NCBI GenBank assembly: GCA_018697195.1
Contig: CM031858.1
Span: 108,934,944 to 108,998,943 of the forward strand
Direction of reading: 5' to 3'
Origin: Certhia americana
Lineage: Eukaryota > Chordata > Aves > Passeriformes > Certhiidae
Length of the DNA stretch: 64,000 nt
Numbering within the stretch: the first letter of the stretch is position 1; every line of letters starts with the position of its first letter. The notes below the pieces were generated by a model. The model did no database searches. It saw only the letters and a list, made by a program, of their open reading frames with translations, and was not told where the DNA came from. The translations under genes and the position numbers were made by a program. Shown in pieces: positions 24,311 through 39,000 of this stretch.

Positions 24311-27300
24311 TAATACAGAGATAAAATATTAACTGCCTCTCAGAATGTGTAAACAACAAAAGAGAAATAAAAGAGGGTTTTTAACATGTTTACAGATCTC
24401 TAAACTAGCAGCAGTACCATAGCAGGTGTAGCATCCTGTTAAAGGAATTAAAATTCCTTTTGTCTGTCTTGAGTCAGCAAATTTAGTAAGTGCTTCTGCG
24501 ACTATAACTGAATTTGTAATCCTTAGCAAAAAAAATAATAACTTCTTCACTAGTCCTTCACTGGTACCAGATTACTCCTTTGGAAAGACTCAAGACATTT
24601 ATATTAAGAATAGTGTATTGAAAGTTTACTTGAGTCAAATCCCTTACTTTGTATTTGTTGTTTGTATATAAATACACAGTTATTGCAGAAATGTCCACCT
24701 TATTAAAATCAACCAGTTGGGCACAGAGAAATTGACTAAGACTCATACTTCATAGAAAAATTGGACTAAACTGACAAAGCATGAAGAAGTAAGAAGAGAT
24801 TTGGAATCACCCTGGATATCTCCGTTTAACATAATATGGAAAACTGATAAAATCATTCACAAGCATCATCAAGTCTGACTCTTGTCCAGTAAAGGACACT
24901 GAAGGAGCATCATCAATTCTTACTGTGTATCCTGTGGCATATCAACATGCTATTTTAGAATTGTTATGCATTCGTGTTTGTGTGTATGTGGTTATATAAT
25001 ATCTGGCAGCAAGGGTTTGACATGAACTGGCAAATTAGCTGCTGAGTAACTACCCACAAATATCTAGACACTCTTGAAAGTCTTCTGGTTGTATTTATAG
25101 ATTTTTGGCCCAAAGACACCATTGCAGTCTGCCTCTTGAGCATTGGAGGCTGTAGAACTGCTCCAAGTTATTCTTAGAGAAAAGAAAGTGGATAGCATCT
25201 GAAAGGAAATTAAAAGCCACCTTCAGTTTAAAAGCTCACATTACAGAGAATCCACACAGACCTTTGCAAATTATTTCAAGCAATACTATGTTTTCAGTCA
25301 AACCAACACATTTTCCAATCCTTAATTTGTTCAGCAGTTACTTCTATTTTTTGTCTTATTTCTTTGCCTGAAAAAATGACAGAACATTTCACACACAAAT
25401 TTTGTGTTGAATTAAGACTGGGAGCAGAGGGAAAGAAATGTTTTTGGGTTTTTTTGTCTGTTTAAAAAGATGAAGGACTTTTCTAAAGAAAATAACCACA
25501 TTATTTATTATGTAAAATGGTGTTAGAAACTGTAAAAATGGTACATTTTGATTGTTATTATAATGTGCAAAAGAAGCAGAAATGTTCATTTATTGTTCAC
25601 TTATTCATAAGTATTTAGTACCTTATCATACAACATGATGCAGAATACGTCACAATGTTACACTGTCTGTCACTCATTCTACTCCCAGGTGAAGGAAGTA
25701 CCTCTGGGAACAGGAACCTCTTTCCCTAACTACAGGGTAATGAATTCTGATCAAACTCAGCTCCAGAAAACAGTATTTCTGAACCTGAAATATTTAGGGG
25801 TAGGGCTTGCTTATCTGCATTATCTCTGCATTGAAGATTTTAGATAAGAACATAAAAATCAGCTAGAGGTGTAAAACTTTGATCACTCTTCAAGAAAGGT
25901 TAAGCTATAAAAGTTTTAACTAAGGTTGATTTTGAGTTAATTAATTAAAATCAGAAACAGATGAAAGACACATATTAATATTAATACATAATCAGAAAGA
26001 ACTGACTTCAGTCAATATATGAGGATGAACTGGGGAGACCTTTACTAAAACATGACTTGGCCTTCAGACCTTTTACTTCTGCCATCATTTCTGGATGAGA
26101 GAAAGAGTGCCTTTCAGGCTCTTTTAGAACATCAGCAGCATTTACATACTATTATTACTTCATGCCCTGCTTTCGCAATGATCCCCTTCTTCATTAGGAA
26201 TGCTCTGCAGTATTGAACCGCTACCAGCAGCACAGTGACAATAACCTCATCTTGGAGTGGCATGAAAATAGATGACCTCTAGTATCAGTGATTACAATGA
26301 ACACATGCATGGTTTGAAATTACTCCCATCATATTTCACATTCTATTATATACATTGGAATTGGAACAGGCTCAGGACAGCAATGTTTATGTAATCAAAC
26401 TCAGTGAATAGGAATAGAGTGCAGAATTGAATTCAGGAAATGTCAGCAGGCATCCTCAAACCTCACCTATCTTTGTGTGTCCTTTGTCTTTAGAGACATG
26501 AGATTGGATGCTCGTTGTTCACTGTTGAAAGTATTTATCTACATGGATGATGATAAGCCGAAATTTTCATGGCTAGGACAATCTGAATGTTCTTTTTGCA
26601 TGTCATTATCCAAAACTACACAGTATTTTCTCTCCTAAGAATTTCATTTGTTTCAATAGTACTGAGGTCTGTGTGTATCAAAAATTTAATTTTTCAGTAA
26701 ATTATTTAATTTACAATCTAGATAAATTCAATATCACTGTAACTATAATTTCAAATCTGCTTATATTTATGTAATAGTAGTTGACCTTTAGGTTCACAGT
26801 AAGCATTTTACAGTAAATCAGAGAAATAAGACACAATGGTTTTATGAATTTATGTTTTTTTCTTTATGCCACCATTACATTTTGGGTTTTAGTAATAAAC
26901 ATTACATAGTTTCAGCAAGGAAAGCATATCGAAGGAGGACTGAGAGGTACAGCCTGAAGCACTTTCAGAGGATGCCTCCTTCATGAGACATTTGAAGGAA
27001 TAAGAAGGATATAAAAAAAATGTCATGTGTACCTGGAAAACAGGTAGATCTAAGGGACAGAAAACTCTCTACCTAAATGCAAGCTATTTGAAGATTTGAG
27101 TACTTGTTGCACAGAGGTGAGTGACTGCCAAAGAAGATGGTTGTAACTTAGAGCACAAGGCCCCTCTGTGTACCTCTGCTCAAAAGTCTTTGCCCCTTGT
27201 TCATCCTTTCTCTGACTGCTCAGTGAAGAACAAAGCTGCAGATGATTATCATGTATTAGCCACAGTCTAGGGGTTATATGCTTTCTTAAAAGATGGTTTT

Positions 27301-27496
27301 ATTTAACGAATGGTGCTCATTTCATCTAAAGAACACAGTCATTAAACCTGCCACATTCAAGTATTTGAATTAATGGTTTCTCAGCTGGATAAAGAAATGA
27401 TGTTTGATGCTTCATAAACATATCCAGGACAAACAACTGCTCAAAAGAAAAGTTACTTTCTTGTCAGGATTTTGTATGTGTCTCAAGAGGTCATTC

Positions 27497-27540
<44 letters not shown>

Positions 27541-27570
27541 TGTGCTTATGTCTGTGTCTGTGTCTGTGTG
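27497..27570. repeat. (GT)n microsatellite with imperfect TGTC tail
   Basis: A pure run of 19 GT units (27502-27539) is followed by TCTGTG-type imperfect units to about 27570. This is long enough to be highly length-polymorphic and to adopt Z-DNA. The open frame through it (a run of Cys-Val) is a repeat artefact. Confidence 0.97.
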
Positions 27571-30500
27571 TTTAACCACTTAAAAGGAAAAAAAAAGGCA
27601 TCTGGTGTTTTTATGATAATATCATCTTTAGTGCTATCCTTTCAAATGACACTTGTGCTTTTTGAATACAGCTTATTTTGAACACTAAGATTCACAGACA
27701 CATATTTGAGCAAAAAAATTTCTTAGACATATGTAGGGACCATAAATATTCCTTTGCTCTCAGCCTCTATATGTTCACCCTTCCTTGTATGAGGTATGAA
27801 TTATTCCTCTCCTCTCTTGTCAGATTACTCGTGGGTTTTCACCTCTTCTGACTCATAAGGTCTATCAGGTCACCTTTTAAAACAATGAATCTTTTTAGGT
27901 AACAACCCACCTTCCTTTGAAAATCACATCTGCTGTCTGATGCTAGGTGTCATTCTGCTGTCTTTATGATTTCTATAAAAGATCCTGCTGTAATGGCAGT
28001 TTTAAGCTGGTATAATTTTGCTAACATTAATGGAGTTGCTCCTGGTTTATGCTTGAGTAAGTAACAATAAACATTAACCAAATTTATTTAAAAGACATGT
28101 AAAACAGAGAACAGTTTATACTATTGTTTCTACCAAATGCTAATTTGAATGGTCAAACCAGGATTATTTCATTCATATGTATGGCAATTTTAGACCAGTG
28201 TAACTAACTTGACTCTGAAGTTTTCTCTTTCCTTAGAAATGACTCAATGATCTGAAGAATCAAAACTCAAATTTATATTTCAGATTTATTAACTATGCTC
28301 AGAAGTCTAACAGGAGAAGATGAATGACCATTTTAAAATAGTATAACTGTATTTAAAATGGTGGAACTTTTTTCTGTTAAACTAAGTAAAAACAGGTTCC
28401 ATAAAAGAGTTTTGTATTTTCTATTAGAAACATATGAACACTTAAATTATACAGAAGGATTGTTTTTAAAATTCTATACTGTAAAAGTTTTTGGTATAAG
28501 GAAAAACGTCATTGTAATTCACATAGACAGAATTTCTTCAGAGCCTTCTTGCAGAGACTACTTCTAGTTAGTGCAAAATACAAACGCTTTTGCTCATCCA
28601 GATCTTAGAAATTGCCATTAAGGATTTTTTTCCCTAATATTAACTAAATATTGTGATGCTTGATAAAAATTTTGGGATTGATTCAAACTTATTAAAGGAA
28701 ATGAAAGAACCTCCAGCGTAAGGGGCAGATGAGGAGAAACGAAAGAATAACAGAATAGACTCAATATTCTTCTGTTAACTGATATAGAGATAGAATTGGA
28801 GATAACCACAGCAACAGCAAAAACTTATCGTAACTATTCCTTGAATTCTCTGTAACTGTGTATGAAAATCCCCAGACTGCTTTAAGGTTTCAAATCAGAC
28901 AATGTCCGTGAAGGTTAGAGATTTCTGGGAAACTATCTCTGTATGTTGTACTGGCATTAAGAAGCTATCTAAGAAAGACAAGCTGATGCTGCGTGTTCCA
29001 ATTACTGAGAGCTGTTATCAGGATTTTTTGCGAAGCTCTTAGATTTCTTGATAAATAAGAGACACACAGTGCTATGTTTTATTGTTATGGTTAATGACAA
29101 TGATTTCTTGGCATGACAGCTAGGGAGATACAAAGACAAACTAAACTCTATACAATAATTTTTTTTTCTTAGTGCTAACATTTTGAACTATTTCAGATTT
29201 TTTAGAGACAGAATCGAGTGAAACAGCTTCTGAATTATCCCTGCCTTTTAACCAAGGTGCAGCTTCCAAAAATGATGGGAATTTCTTATTAGAAGAGTTA
29301 GTGGGGTTAAAAAAAATTTCTTTACTGCTCAGACATTTAACTCTTCTTCTGGTTCAAAGAAGAGTTCTGGTATGAAATTTTGTTTAATGGTCAAGAAAAG
29401 CACAGAGAATTCTGAGTACTGCCTAAATAAAACAAAATCTTTTTGTCTGGAATCAGTGATGTTTCGGTCCATCCAAAATAATCTGACCTCAGTCCTGCTT
29501 AGGCCATGTTTGAATGTACTGGCTTCCGTACACAATCCAGAAGTGACATCTGCCTAGCAATGGCAATTAAATAAAGGACTGAAAACCTTACCAGAAAATG
29601 AATGTCAGTATAAAGATTTTCCTTTCACTAGTTGCTTTCTCTTTTTCTTTAGCTGTTCTTTATTCCTCCCGATGCTTTGTTCCTCTCTCTGCATTCAGTG
29701 CCCTGAATGTTGTTTGGACTTGTTCAGCTATGTGTTTGTTATTGTCTTTTGACTTCTCAAGAAATTCTATTAAGATGGACAGTATGGAAATAAATAAAAT
29801 AGGATTCTAGAAGGCTACATCCGAAAATCCTCTTATGGATTATGGATTCTTATTTCCTAAACACAATAGCTGAGATTCTATGCGGCATGTTGCTAAAAAA
29901 AAACCCCACGTCACAGCCTTGGGGAACAAAAGAAAGCCACAATGATGTTAAGCTTGTCTTACTATTTTCTCTGGGTTAGCTATTGGTAATGCTAGTATTT
30001 CAAAAAGCCTCAGGAGACAAGAAGCCTTTCTGTCTGTCTAGTGGGATGTGATACCACACAGAACATTTGCTGCCCCACATAAATTAGTCCTAGTTTTGCT
30101 CCGTGTTCTCACCCTCAGCAGGCTGTTAACATCAAGTTTGTAAAAGTATTACCTTTTTCTGAGCAAAAATTAGCATTCCTAAAGAAACCTGGAATATGAG
30201 AGAATACACATACCATTCAGACCTTCTGCCTGACAAAAACAAGAAACATGGGTTAAAAATTTTACTAAATTTTTTAGAGAGAGGGCTGTTTGTTAGTACA
30301 GTTTTATTAATATTATCTTTAGCTCCTCTGTTCTCAATCAATTTAGGATCTAGAGATCTTTAAGAGTTCCTTGATTTCCTTTCTTTTCGCACTTTTCTTT
30401 TCTGCACAGACTGTTTTGAATTAGCAAAACTAAACCATTGGCCAACACAAAAGATAAAACACTAAACAAATAAATAAACTTTATAATATAACTTTAAGGA

Positions 30501-31678
30501 ATCAGGTGTAGTCAAACTTCAGAAAAGCAGATTACAGTAATGAAGGTTCTTCAGAGACATTATAAAATTCCAGCTGAAATAAATAAATATGGAAAATGTC
30601 AGTCTGAGAAACCCAGTTTATTCTGTCTATCTATCTGTAGAAAAAAAAATTCAAAGAAATGAAAAAGTTAGCCCATGACAAAAGATTCTACCAACTTCCA
30701 ATTTGCAATGAATTCCCTTACCTGTGGAATGTGTGTATATTGGGTACCAGTCATTAAAAAAAATAGGAAAGAAGACAATTAGAACTGGTGGATAAAGTTT
30801 GACTAAATAACTCCCACTACTAAGCACTGAAAATTTCAAATTAATAGAAGTAAAAGTCATTAAATTTCAAAAAATAATTGAGCTTCATTTCTGTTTGTAT
30901 ATATTCAAAGATCCAGTTTTGTCCTGAAAACACTGATACCTATAAATCAAGTTCAGCATGAAAGCAAAGATACTTCTTTGATCACCTATGAAAGACTTCA
31001 TCAGAATCAGAATACTGTGATTTTTTTTATTGGTTAGATGATGTTTTACAGATAATTGATTTACTGAACATCTGTCATTAGTTCCTCAGCCAAGAGAGAC
31101 AAACAGATAAAACCAGTTTAAAATAGTTCCCAACTACACGCAGCTATGATAGAATCAGGGGCTTTTGCACACTCATTTAGCTACTTACTTGCTTTCTTTA
31201 CAAAACAGAAATTCTGGAAAGCTGACAAAACTTAGAATAAAGAATTTTCCCTTCTCATTTTATGTGGCTAATTCCTTTGAGGCAGAGATGTTAACTACCT
31301 GCCTAAAATTTATTTATAAGCCTTATTCCCCAACTAATTTTTGGCTGATATGCATTACTTCTTCAATGCCTCTGTAAGCTCAATTTAAGGGATAAACATC
31401 CAAAGCAGGCAGATATTTATAATGTGAAAATAATGCAAACCAGCAAAATGTACCAGTTTTTTCTGCACCACCACTGAACTGTAAAAAAGAATTGTTTATT
31501 TACTTTCTGAATATTTGGAGACTCTGTCCATATCTACAACAATGTACTGCTAGGAACCTAGAAAATGAAGATCCTACCTTAGAGAATTTAAAACCTTGAC
31601 GAGTAAATATCCTTATTATTACATATTTTTGAAAGTTAAAATATTAAAACTTCTTTCCCATTATATTGTGTTCCTCTG

Positions 31679-31714
31679 GTTTTGTTTTGTTTTGTTTTGT
31701 TTTGTTTTGTTTTA
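31679..31714. repeat. (GTTTT)n microsatellite
   Basis: Seven consecutive pentanucleotide units without interruption. It lies just after a TTCCTCTG sequence with no recognisable retroelement body. Confidence 0.95.
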
Positions 31715-32589
31715 AATCTCAAATCCTATTGAAAATGAATGCAAGTAGTAGACTCAGTTTCTTTACCTTCACCTTTCTTTTACAATTAAGTTTCTGTTAT
31801 TAGTGCCTCCTCTATTTTTTTGCTACAGGCAAGGTGTTTATTTTTGAGGTACTTGTTCATTTCAGTATTTTCCGTGAAATTAAAACCAAGGACATGAACT
31901 CAGGATGCTCTACTTCACCATCAAAATTATATTCTTGACTCTTTTGCTGCAATGGCTTTGAGCGATTTATTATAATTTTATTTATTATTTTTACTATTCA
32001 CTTCTCTAATACATGTGATGTCCTCTGCAATCCTATTTAAATGAATAAACAAACAAATCTCAAACCTCTTTCCTCCTTTTTGTTCCCCTGGACCTCTTCT
32101 ATAATCTCAGAATAACTTCTTCCCTGTATAACTAATATAAAGTGCAAAGTCACAGGAATGGGCAAACTATGCCAGTAGCTATACTTCCAATCAAATCAGA
32201 TGAAAGGTGCTGTGCTCATACCCAACACCCTGATGACTCAGAAATGAAGCCGTTACTTCAAACAATATTCTTCAAGAATCTTTTCCATATTAGACACTGA
32301 AAGAATTTGTTTTCAGATGTCTCATGCTTTTAACTGCTTGAAAAGAGTCTTCCAGGACACTTCTTTTACTCCTTCAGAAGAAAAGATATTTTCCATAGAA
32401 GTGGGGTTGGGAATATGTTCGTTATTCTCACACATTGCATAAATACACACTCAAAAATTTTTTATTCCTGAGTTTGCCACACTTCAGAATGCTAATAATG
32501 TGAATGTTGCAAGTGTTTCTTGTTTTGTATTGCCAGTGATACCTACTTTGTATTTTGGAATAATAAGGAATATGAAGCATTTTGTCTTC

Positions 32590-33000
32590 TTGGAACACAA
32601 GCCCTATGAGGAACAACTGAAAGAGCTGTGGGTGTTTAGCCTGGAGAGAAGGAGACTCAGGGATGACCTTATCACTCTCTAGAACTTCCTGAAAGGTGTC
32701 TGTAGTCACATGGGGGTCAGGCTCTTTCTCCAGGCAGCAAACGACAGAACCAGAGGACATGGGCTCAAGCTGCACCAAAGGAAATATCGGCTGGATAATA
32801 GTAAAATGTTTTCCACTGAAAGAGTAATAAAGTACTGGAATGCTTTGCCTGGGGAGGTGGTGGAGTCACCGTCCCTGGATGTGCTTAAAAGGAAGACTGG
32901 TTGTGGCACTTGGTGCCATGGTTTAGTTGAGGTGGTAGGGCAAGGGTTGGACTTGATGATCTTGGAGGCCTCTTCCAACCTAATGATTCTGTGACTCTGT
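32590..33000 (+). mobile_element. CR1 LINE, 3' end fragment (~410 bp)
   Basis: This is the 3' terminal part of an avian CR1 non-LTR retrotransposon, truncated at the 5' end as most copies are. The end of ORF2 is readable in two frames. Around 32596-32682 the residues PYEEQLKEL and [13 protein letters not shown] match the ORF2 C-terminal region. From 32710 the residues DRTRGHGLKL, ERVIKYWNALPGEVV and PSLDVLK follow, after a frameshift and stop near 32680. The 3' end carries the CR1 octamer-type terminus (ATTCTGTG followed by ACTCTGT) at about 32986-33000, with no poly(A) tail, as usual for CR1. The longer open frames on the opposite strand at 32428-32978 are shadows of this element. Confidence 0.92.
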
Positions 33001-36000
33001 AATTCATTAGATCATGCATGCACAATTACTCAAAATACAAAATAACAGCACAGGATATGAAGTAAAATCTCTAATCTGAAGGTTTTTCATGAAGATGATG
33101 ATGTTAAGTGCTAATTATGGCACATCTGCTCATATTGTATGGTGCTAGACTGCGTAAGAAGTCCAAAGAAAATCAAAAAGTACTGGAATTGCATACTATT
33201 ACTGCATACATCACTGAATAAGATGGCAGAATCTGGTCCTCATGTTCTTAAAATATTTGTCTCACTAAAATGTTTGATAAACATTCATCAAACTACCTTA
33301 ATTATTACTCCAGCTCTTTTAACTTGAGATTTATATCTTGTACATGCAAATTATTCATTTTTTTTCTCAATAGAAATTCTGCTGGTTTATAAATTATTGT
33401 GGATATTACTGAAAATCTATCTAAGCAGAACTATTTTATAATTCAAACAACCTGCATGGCAGGTGTGATATTTAATAAAATTTCTTGTATTTTATGATAA
33501 TGATCTATGCTTCACCCTGAATCTGAAAAAGAATAAGAGCACATTTTCAGGCTACAAGAGACATCTTTTATTGCTGTTATAAATACCCTGTTGTCTTTGT
33601 ATTAAGGAAACGGTGCCCATCTTCAAAGCACCTAAAAATTTTTGATCTCCCAAATAAATCAATGGGACTTTTCTATTTGTCACCACATAAATGTCACACA
33701 CCCCAGATACTTTTTTCACTTACATGGCTCTAGCAGATAGTGTATCTAAAATTTATTTTACATTATACATACAAAGTATAAAATACATGAAACCTTCACA
33801 CTGAGTCTTGCTTCTTGTAGGAAGAAATGTGATGTACATCATGTGGAGTTAAAGTAATAAGCATAATAAAGTCTACATTTCAGAAGATTATTCAGAATTT
33901 TCAGTTTATTAACAATACTACATACTGAGAAAAAAGTCTTCTTAGGTTGGGTTGGGACAAACTGGAAACAAGATGAGTTTCTAGAGTAGAAACAGTCTAT
34001 ACGGAAGTATTTTTTAAAAGTAATTTAACTCAGTACTCAGTAGTGTAGAGAGAGAGAGCATAAGCAAATCAGTTCCCAATAAACAAACAAACAAACAAGC
34101 AAAAACAAACAAACAAACAAACCAACAAACAAAAAAAAACTAAAAAAGCACAGAGAAGCTCCTGACCTAGTACAATATACAGATTGCATGTCAAAATATT
34201 CACCCTCATATTTAAGTAACTCTCATGCTACTTTAACTACCTTTCTACTTAAAGTTTACCTTTGCTATTACAGTTGCCTACTGTCACATAAAGACAACAT
34301 CAAATATAATAACAACAGAGAAAGAAAGGTGTTTGTTCAGAAAGGTCACAGCGTAAAAAGCATTTGGAGATGTGTGCAAATTAGGGAAGTATCAGTGAAT
34401 ATGTTGATGGTGGAAATACCGGAAAATATTGTTAAGCAGGTAAATTTGAGACTGTTGAAAACAAAGCAGGTTGCAAGTACACCTGCTTTATCATAACCAA
34501 AGTTTCCCCTTTCCCTGGATTTTAATAGCACTTAATTATGCTTCCTCTAGATCAAATAAGAAATAGGATTTTTAAAATGTCATATTCTATCGCTTTATAG
34601 ACCACTTGGAGCCATTAAGGTCTATATGAGTTCAATAATACCCATTCTGAAACTCAGCAAATAAATATTTATAAATGATAAAGAAACATTGCTCCTTGGA
34701 GCCTATCAATAATTCATATTTTAGAAGTCCTTAAATATATGATAAACCATAATGGCTCCAATGGAACAGTCAACTCTCATAAACTTCATGGAGGAATTAT
34801 TTTTTTTATTTCATGTAAGTCTCCATTACAATTCTATAGCAGAGGAACCACACATTAAAATAGCTCTGTAAATGTGATACTATATATGTCCTTGGTTTAT
34901 ACTAATACTCTGTGGCTAGGGATAAGTTGCTATTTGTGGTAGGCACTGTGGGTTTTTTATGCTTTTTATGTGGTATTACAAATACAAACTGCTTAGCAAT
35001 TCCCTTTATTCCTAATAATAATTATTCTTGTTTGCCTTGCAGCTGCATTGAAGAGGTCCCCAGTGTATTAAATATCATAGAAAATGTAGAAAAACTGAAC
35101 ACACTTGCAAAAGTTTTGTTGTTTAAACTGAACAATATAAACCAAATTAGCTGTGTGGCATTGTAACACTAAATGGGCATAAAAATGCTTAGACAAAGCT
35201 ATCTTAATCCTGTACAAAACCAATTATGTATGCAAATTTTACTCCTCCCTGAAGTAGTTATACCTGGGCAAAGTTTACTTGTGGACAAGGATTGAGAGGT
35301 GCTTCCCATGCTGCTTATAATTTTGCCAAGTAAGCCAAACATAAGGTCAAGCCAAGAAAATGAGAGACTCATGAGGAGGTGAAACGACTTTAGCATATTA
35401 ACGCAGCAGGTTAATAATGACAGCCATGAATCTTTGATAACCAGGGAAAATATGTGAGATCCTTACTGCCATGTATGCATCATCCCCCTCTTACACTGTT
35501 CACTTAACAACATGCAGTGAATTAATGATCTTCAGCCTTTAACTCTGCTTTTTCCATCTAGTGTAGATGAAACATGATACTATGATACTTCCTTTGTGAC
35601 TATATACAGTGTCACTAGAGAATAATTCAGGTGAAGAGACCTCCTCGTGAAGAGGATCAGGGCAGCAGCAGCACTTAACATAACCACAAGGGAAAAAATA
35701 ATATTTGTATTATGAGGCACTGCCTGAAGTTCATATTTGATTCTTTCTCTTTAGAAAGCGTCTAGTAGAAAGACCTCTCAAGACATCTCTATGTGACAGA
35801 TGCAGTTGCTATTAGGTTTTACTTAATAAAAATATTATAAAAACAACGAAGTAAAGTCTAAACTATTGGATGTACTCAGTGTAGAAAAGGATTAAAGAAA
35901 TTCTCCTGATTTTCCTTAGTAGCAGACTGAGATTTTGTCAGTTTTGGGAAGTTCTTCTATATTCCAACCGCTATTAACAAATTTTACTTTGGGTAAAATA

Positions 36001-39000
36001 GTGGAAGGAAAGCATATACATACACTGAAGAAAAAGCTAACATGTTTCCTTAAAGGAAGGGTGAAATCTTTGTTCACAGGGCTCAACAGGTCAGTAAATT
36101 TGTGCTGGAGCAATTTACATATAGCCAGTCTCCTTACTTTGAATTCTTCCAGGCTTTTCTTCCACATCTGCCAGTGTGCCTGCAGGAGGAAGTGCTAGAG
36201 CAATGAAAAACATTTTTTTTCTTTTCTACTACAAAGGGAATTTTTCTGAAATAGCAATTAGCTCAGTCACAGGAACTTAGAGCACTCAGAGCACCACTGG
36301 TCCTTTTTTTTTCTGACCACCTCTCCTGGTACCTCCACCCAGTACCCCCTGTACAGAAGGCCCACAGTACCTCAGGCCTGAGCCCAGAGATGCAGCAGAG
36401 ATAAGATGTGGGTAAGTGGGGGCCAGTGATGTCCCAGGCTGCTCCTTTCTTGCCTGCTGGTCACTGGGCTGGCAGTGGGATCTGTTAGTGCCAGAAGCCC
36501 TGTCCTGATAGGGACATCTGTTCATGTGCCAGAGGGTGCTGCTGGTTTGGGAGCAGCATCAACCGTGTTTATCCTGTGGCCATCCTTGGCTCTAGCTTGT
36601 CTTCCCTCAAAAAGCTCAACCCTGACTGGTGCCAGCCAACTTTATCTGCCTGCAGACTTGTTCTACGAGAAGGAGAAGGAAAGAAGCAGAGTGCTGAGGG
36701 TACTACTAACTCCAAGTGCAAGAATCTCAAGATTAGGAAGAGGAAAACCAGGAGCTACATTTTTTGCTGTCCTTTGAGCCTTTCTCCAAGTCACTCCATC
36801 TGCCAGACCATAAGGAAAATTCAGGTACCAGTCATAGTGCATTGAGAACAGTTATATTAACAACTTTATCCTTTTTCACTGTTTTTTTGGAGTAGAAAGA
36901 GCCAATATTAAGAGTTGCCTTACTATTTCCTGGTTTTAATTGATCCCTGTTTACTTTACTTAACCTTCCCTTAGGCCAACAATCATAACAAATGCTACTC
37001 CTAAAAACAAATAACATTGACTGTGTTCCATGGGATTTTCAAGGCATTCTAGCTACTAAAAATACAAATAAGTGTTTCAATAGGCAGTTTTTGAAGACTT
37101 TTGGGCTATTTCTATATATCACTAATAGTTCATTGATCTGGCTGGCCAATAATTCATTGTTATGATCCATGTCATAGGCATGTTATAAAATTATAAAATT
37201 AATTAAGCCAGCATGAGTTTCACAGTGTCAGAGTCAGGAATTCTGAGAAATATTTCTCTGCATATTTTAAAGAATGAAAAACCTCTGACAAAGACTGTCT
37301 GTAACCTTTGTTCATGGAAAAGACTTCCTAGGCTCTGGGATGATGCAGAATTTTCAAGAATGTGTATTAGAGAATAGCATAATATACAGTTTATCACAGG
37401 GTGAGAATTTTAGACTTCTGGGCTTTTTAGAATGGTGAGCAGAAAAGACAAGATGAAGGAACTCACGGTTTCTAGGCTTCTTCCTTCTTCTTCATCTGCT
37501 CCATATTCTGCTGTGAGGGTGGCACTTTCTGGTTAGTTTAGAGTAGAGACAGACTTTCTAACATGGATGATAGGTATTGGAAAGTTTTTGTAAATACTGT
37601 TTACGTGGGTTTTAGTATAAAAGTACACGCCACCTTAGGGATTGTGCCTGAAACTGACCTGCTACACAGAACTCTGCTAGTCAGGGAAAGAATGTAATAG
37701 ATAAGAAAGAATAAACAACCATGAAAAGCAGAAGAGACGACTCGACTATTTCTTCAATCTCTGGCAGGAGAAAAAGACTTTTGCATCTCAAAAAATACCC
37801 AAAATATTTTCTTAAAAACCATAGATCACAGAATAATTATATCGTATTTTGCTTTATCTTTTGTGTTCTGTTTACAGAGTTATAGCCTTCACACAGAACA
37901 TTTTAAACTTAAGTAATTTGGACTAGATATATGAAAACTTAATTGGTGTTACAATTTGCTAGCCTAAAAAAATTACAATGTTGCTGATCACAGAATTTTT
38001 CCGACAGACTAACTCCAGTAGAATCAGGTTTCTGGTTTTGGAAGCAATTCAAGAAAGAGGAAAAATTAATTTATAGGGATATGAGTCTTCTTTGAAAACC
38101 AAGTCTGCATATAGACATATTAAACATCTTTAACAAAATAGAATCCTGGTAAGATTAAGTTGCACTGCCATATACTAGCATTACAGCTACATATTCTTAA
38201 ATTCAGTCTTTCCTGAAATATTACTAACAGGCAGCAATAAAACATTAGTTTACAGTATTAATCTATAATTTTTTTTCACATGGCTTTAGCAGAAAATTCT
38301 TGCATAAAAATAATTCTAAGTTACAGTTCAGCAACAGAAAAGTAATGAGGAATAAAGTAAATCAGAGCCTTTAGTTTTACTACCAATTGCTGCAACAAAA
38401 TAATCCCTGTTCTATCGTGTAGTGTAAATGAGACTACTTGAGACATAACTGACACTGATTTTCTATGTTCTGAGCTAATCTATATAGATACAGCAGTATA
38501 TCCAGAAGGAGAAAAAAACAAGAGAAACTTACTTAAGATTTGGTCACTCTTCAGTTGTTCTATGAAAGCAGTTGGGTAATTGTATTAAACTTCTTTGTAT
38601 GCCACTGTATGTCCGGATTATACATGACAATTCTTTAAAGATAAATTAATCAAATAAGATCATAGGTTTTGTTTAATATTACATCATAAAGCAACATTTT
38701 CGGAGATCCTTAACACACTAGCTGTACACATGATCCTTACTTCTCAGAGAAGTTAAACTTGAGTGCTCCCACTAGGGTTTTTCTCTGACGTATTTAGACA
38801 ACCTGTGTTTTTTTCTTAAACTGTAGTTCAACTGGTAACCCCCCTGAGTTTTTTTGCTTCTCATTTACTGGTTCTCCTGTAACAGCTGCCAGTGTACTAA
38901 TAAAGTATCTCTACTGATGCTGAACAACTGTGAATATCAGTGTAAAATATGGTTGCTCCACCCCATCTTTTATTTATCTACTCTCAGAATTGTTTGAGCG

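Larger units (their letters stand above)
24311..32589. other. AT-rich unique sequence, no gene recognised
   Basis: No exon or named transposon recognised. The region holds two microsatellites, listed separately. Short frames such as those at 25635-25847, 28358-28567 and 29598-29810 show no motif and no consistent splice context. Confidence 0.45.

Noticed and set aside
27472..27681. Open frame encoding a Cys-Val repeat
   Set aside because: It is a translation of the (GT)n microsatellite.
32428..32978. Minus-strand frames of 116 and 90 codons
   Set aside because: They overlap the plus-strand CR1 3' end, where the ORF2 C-terminal protein is recognisable on the other strand.
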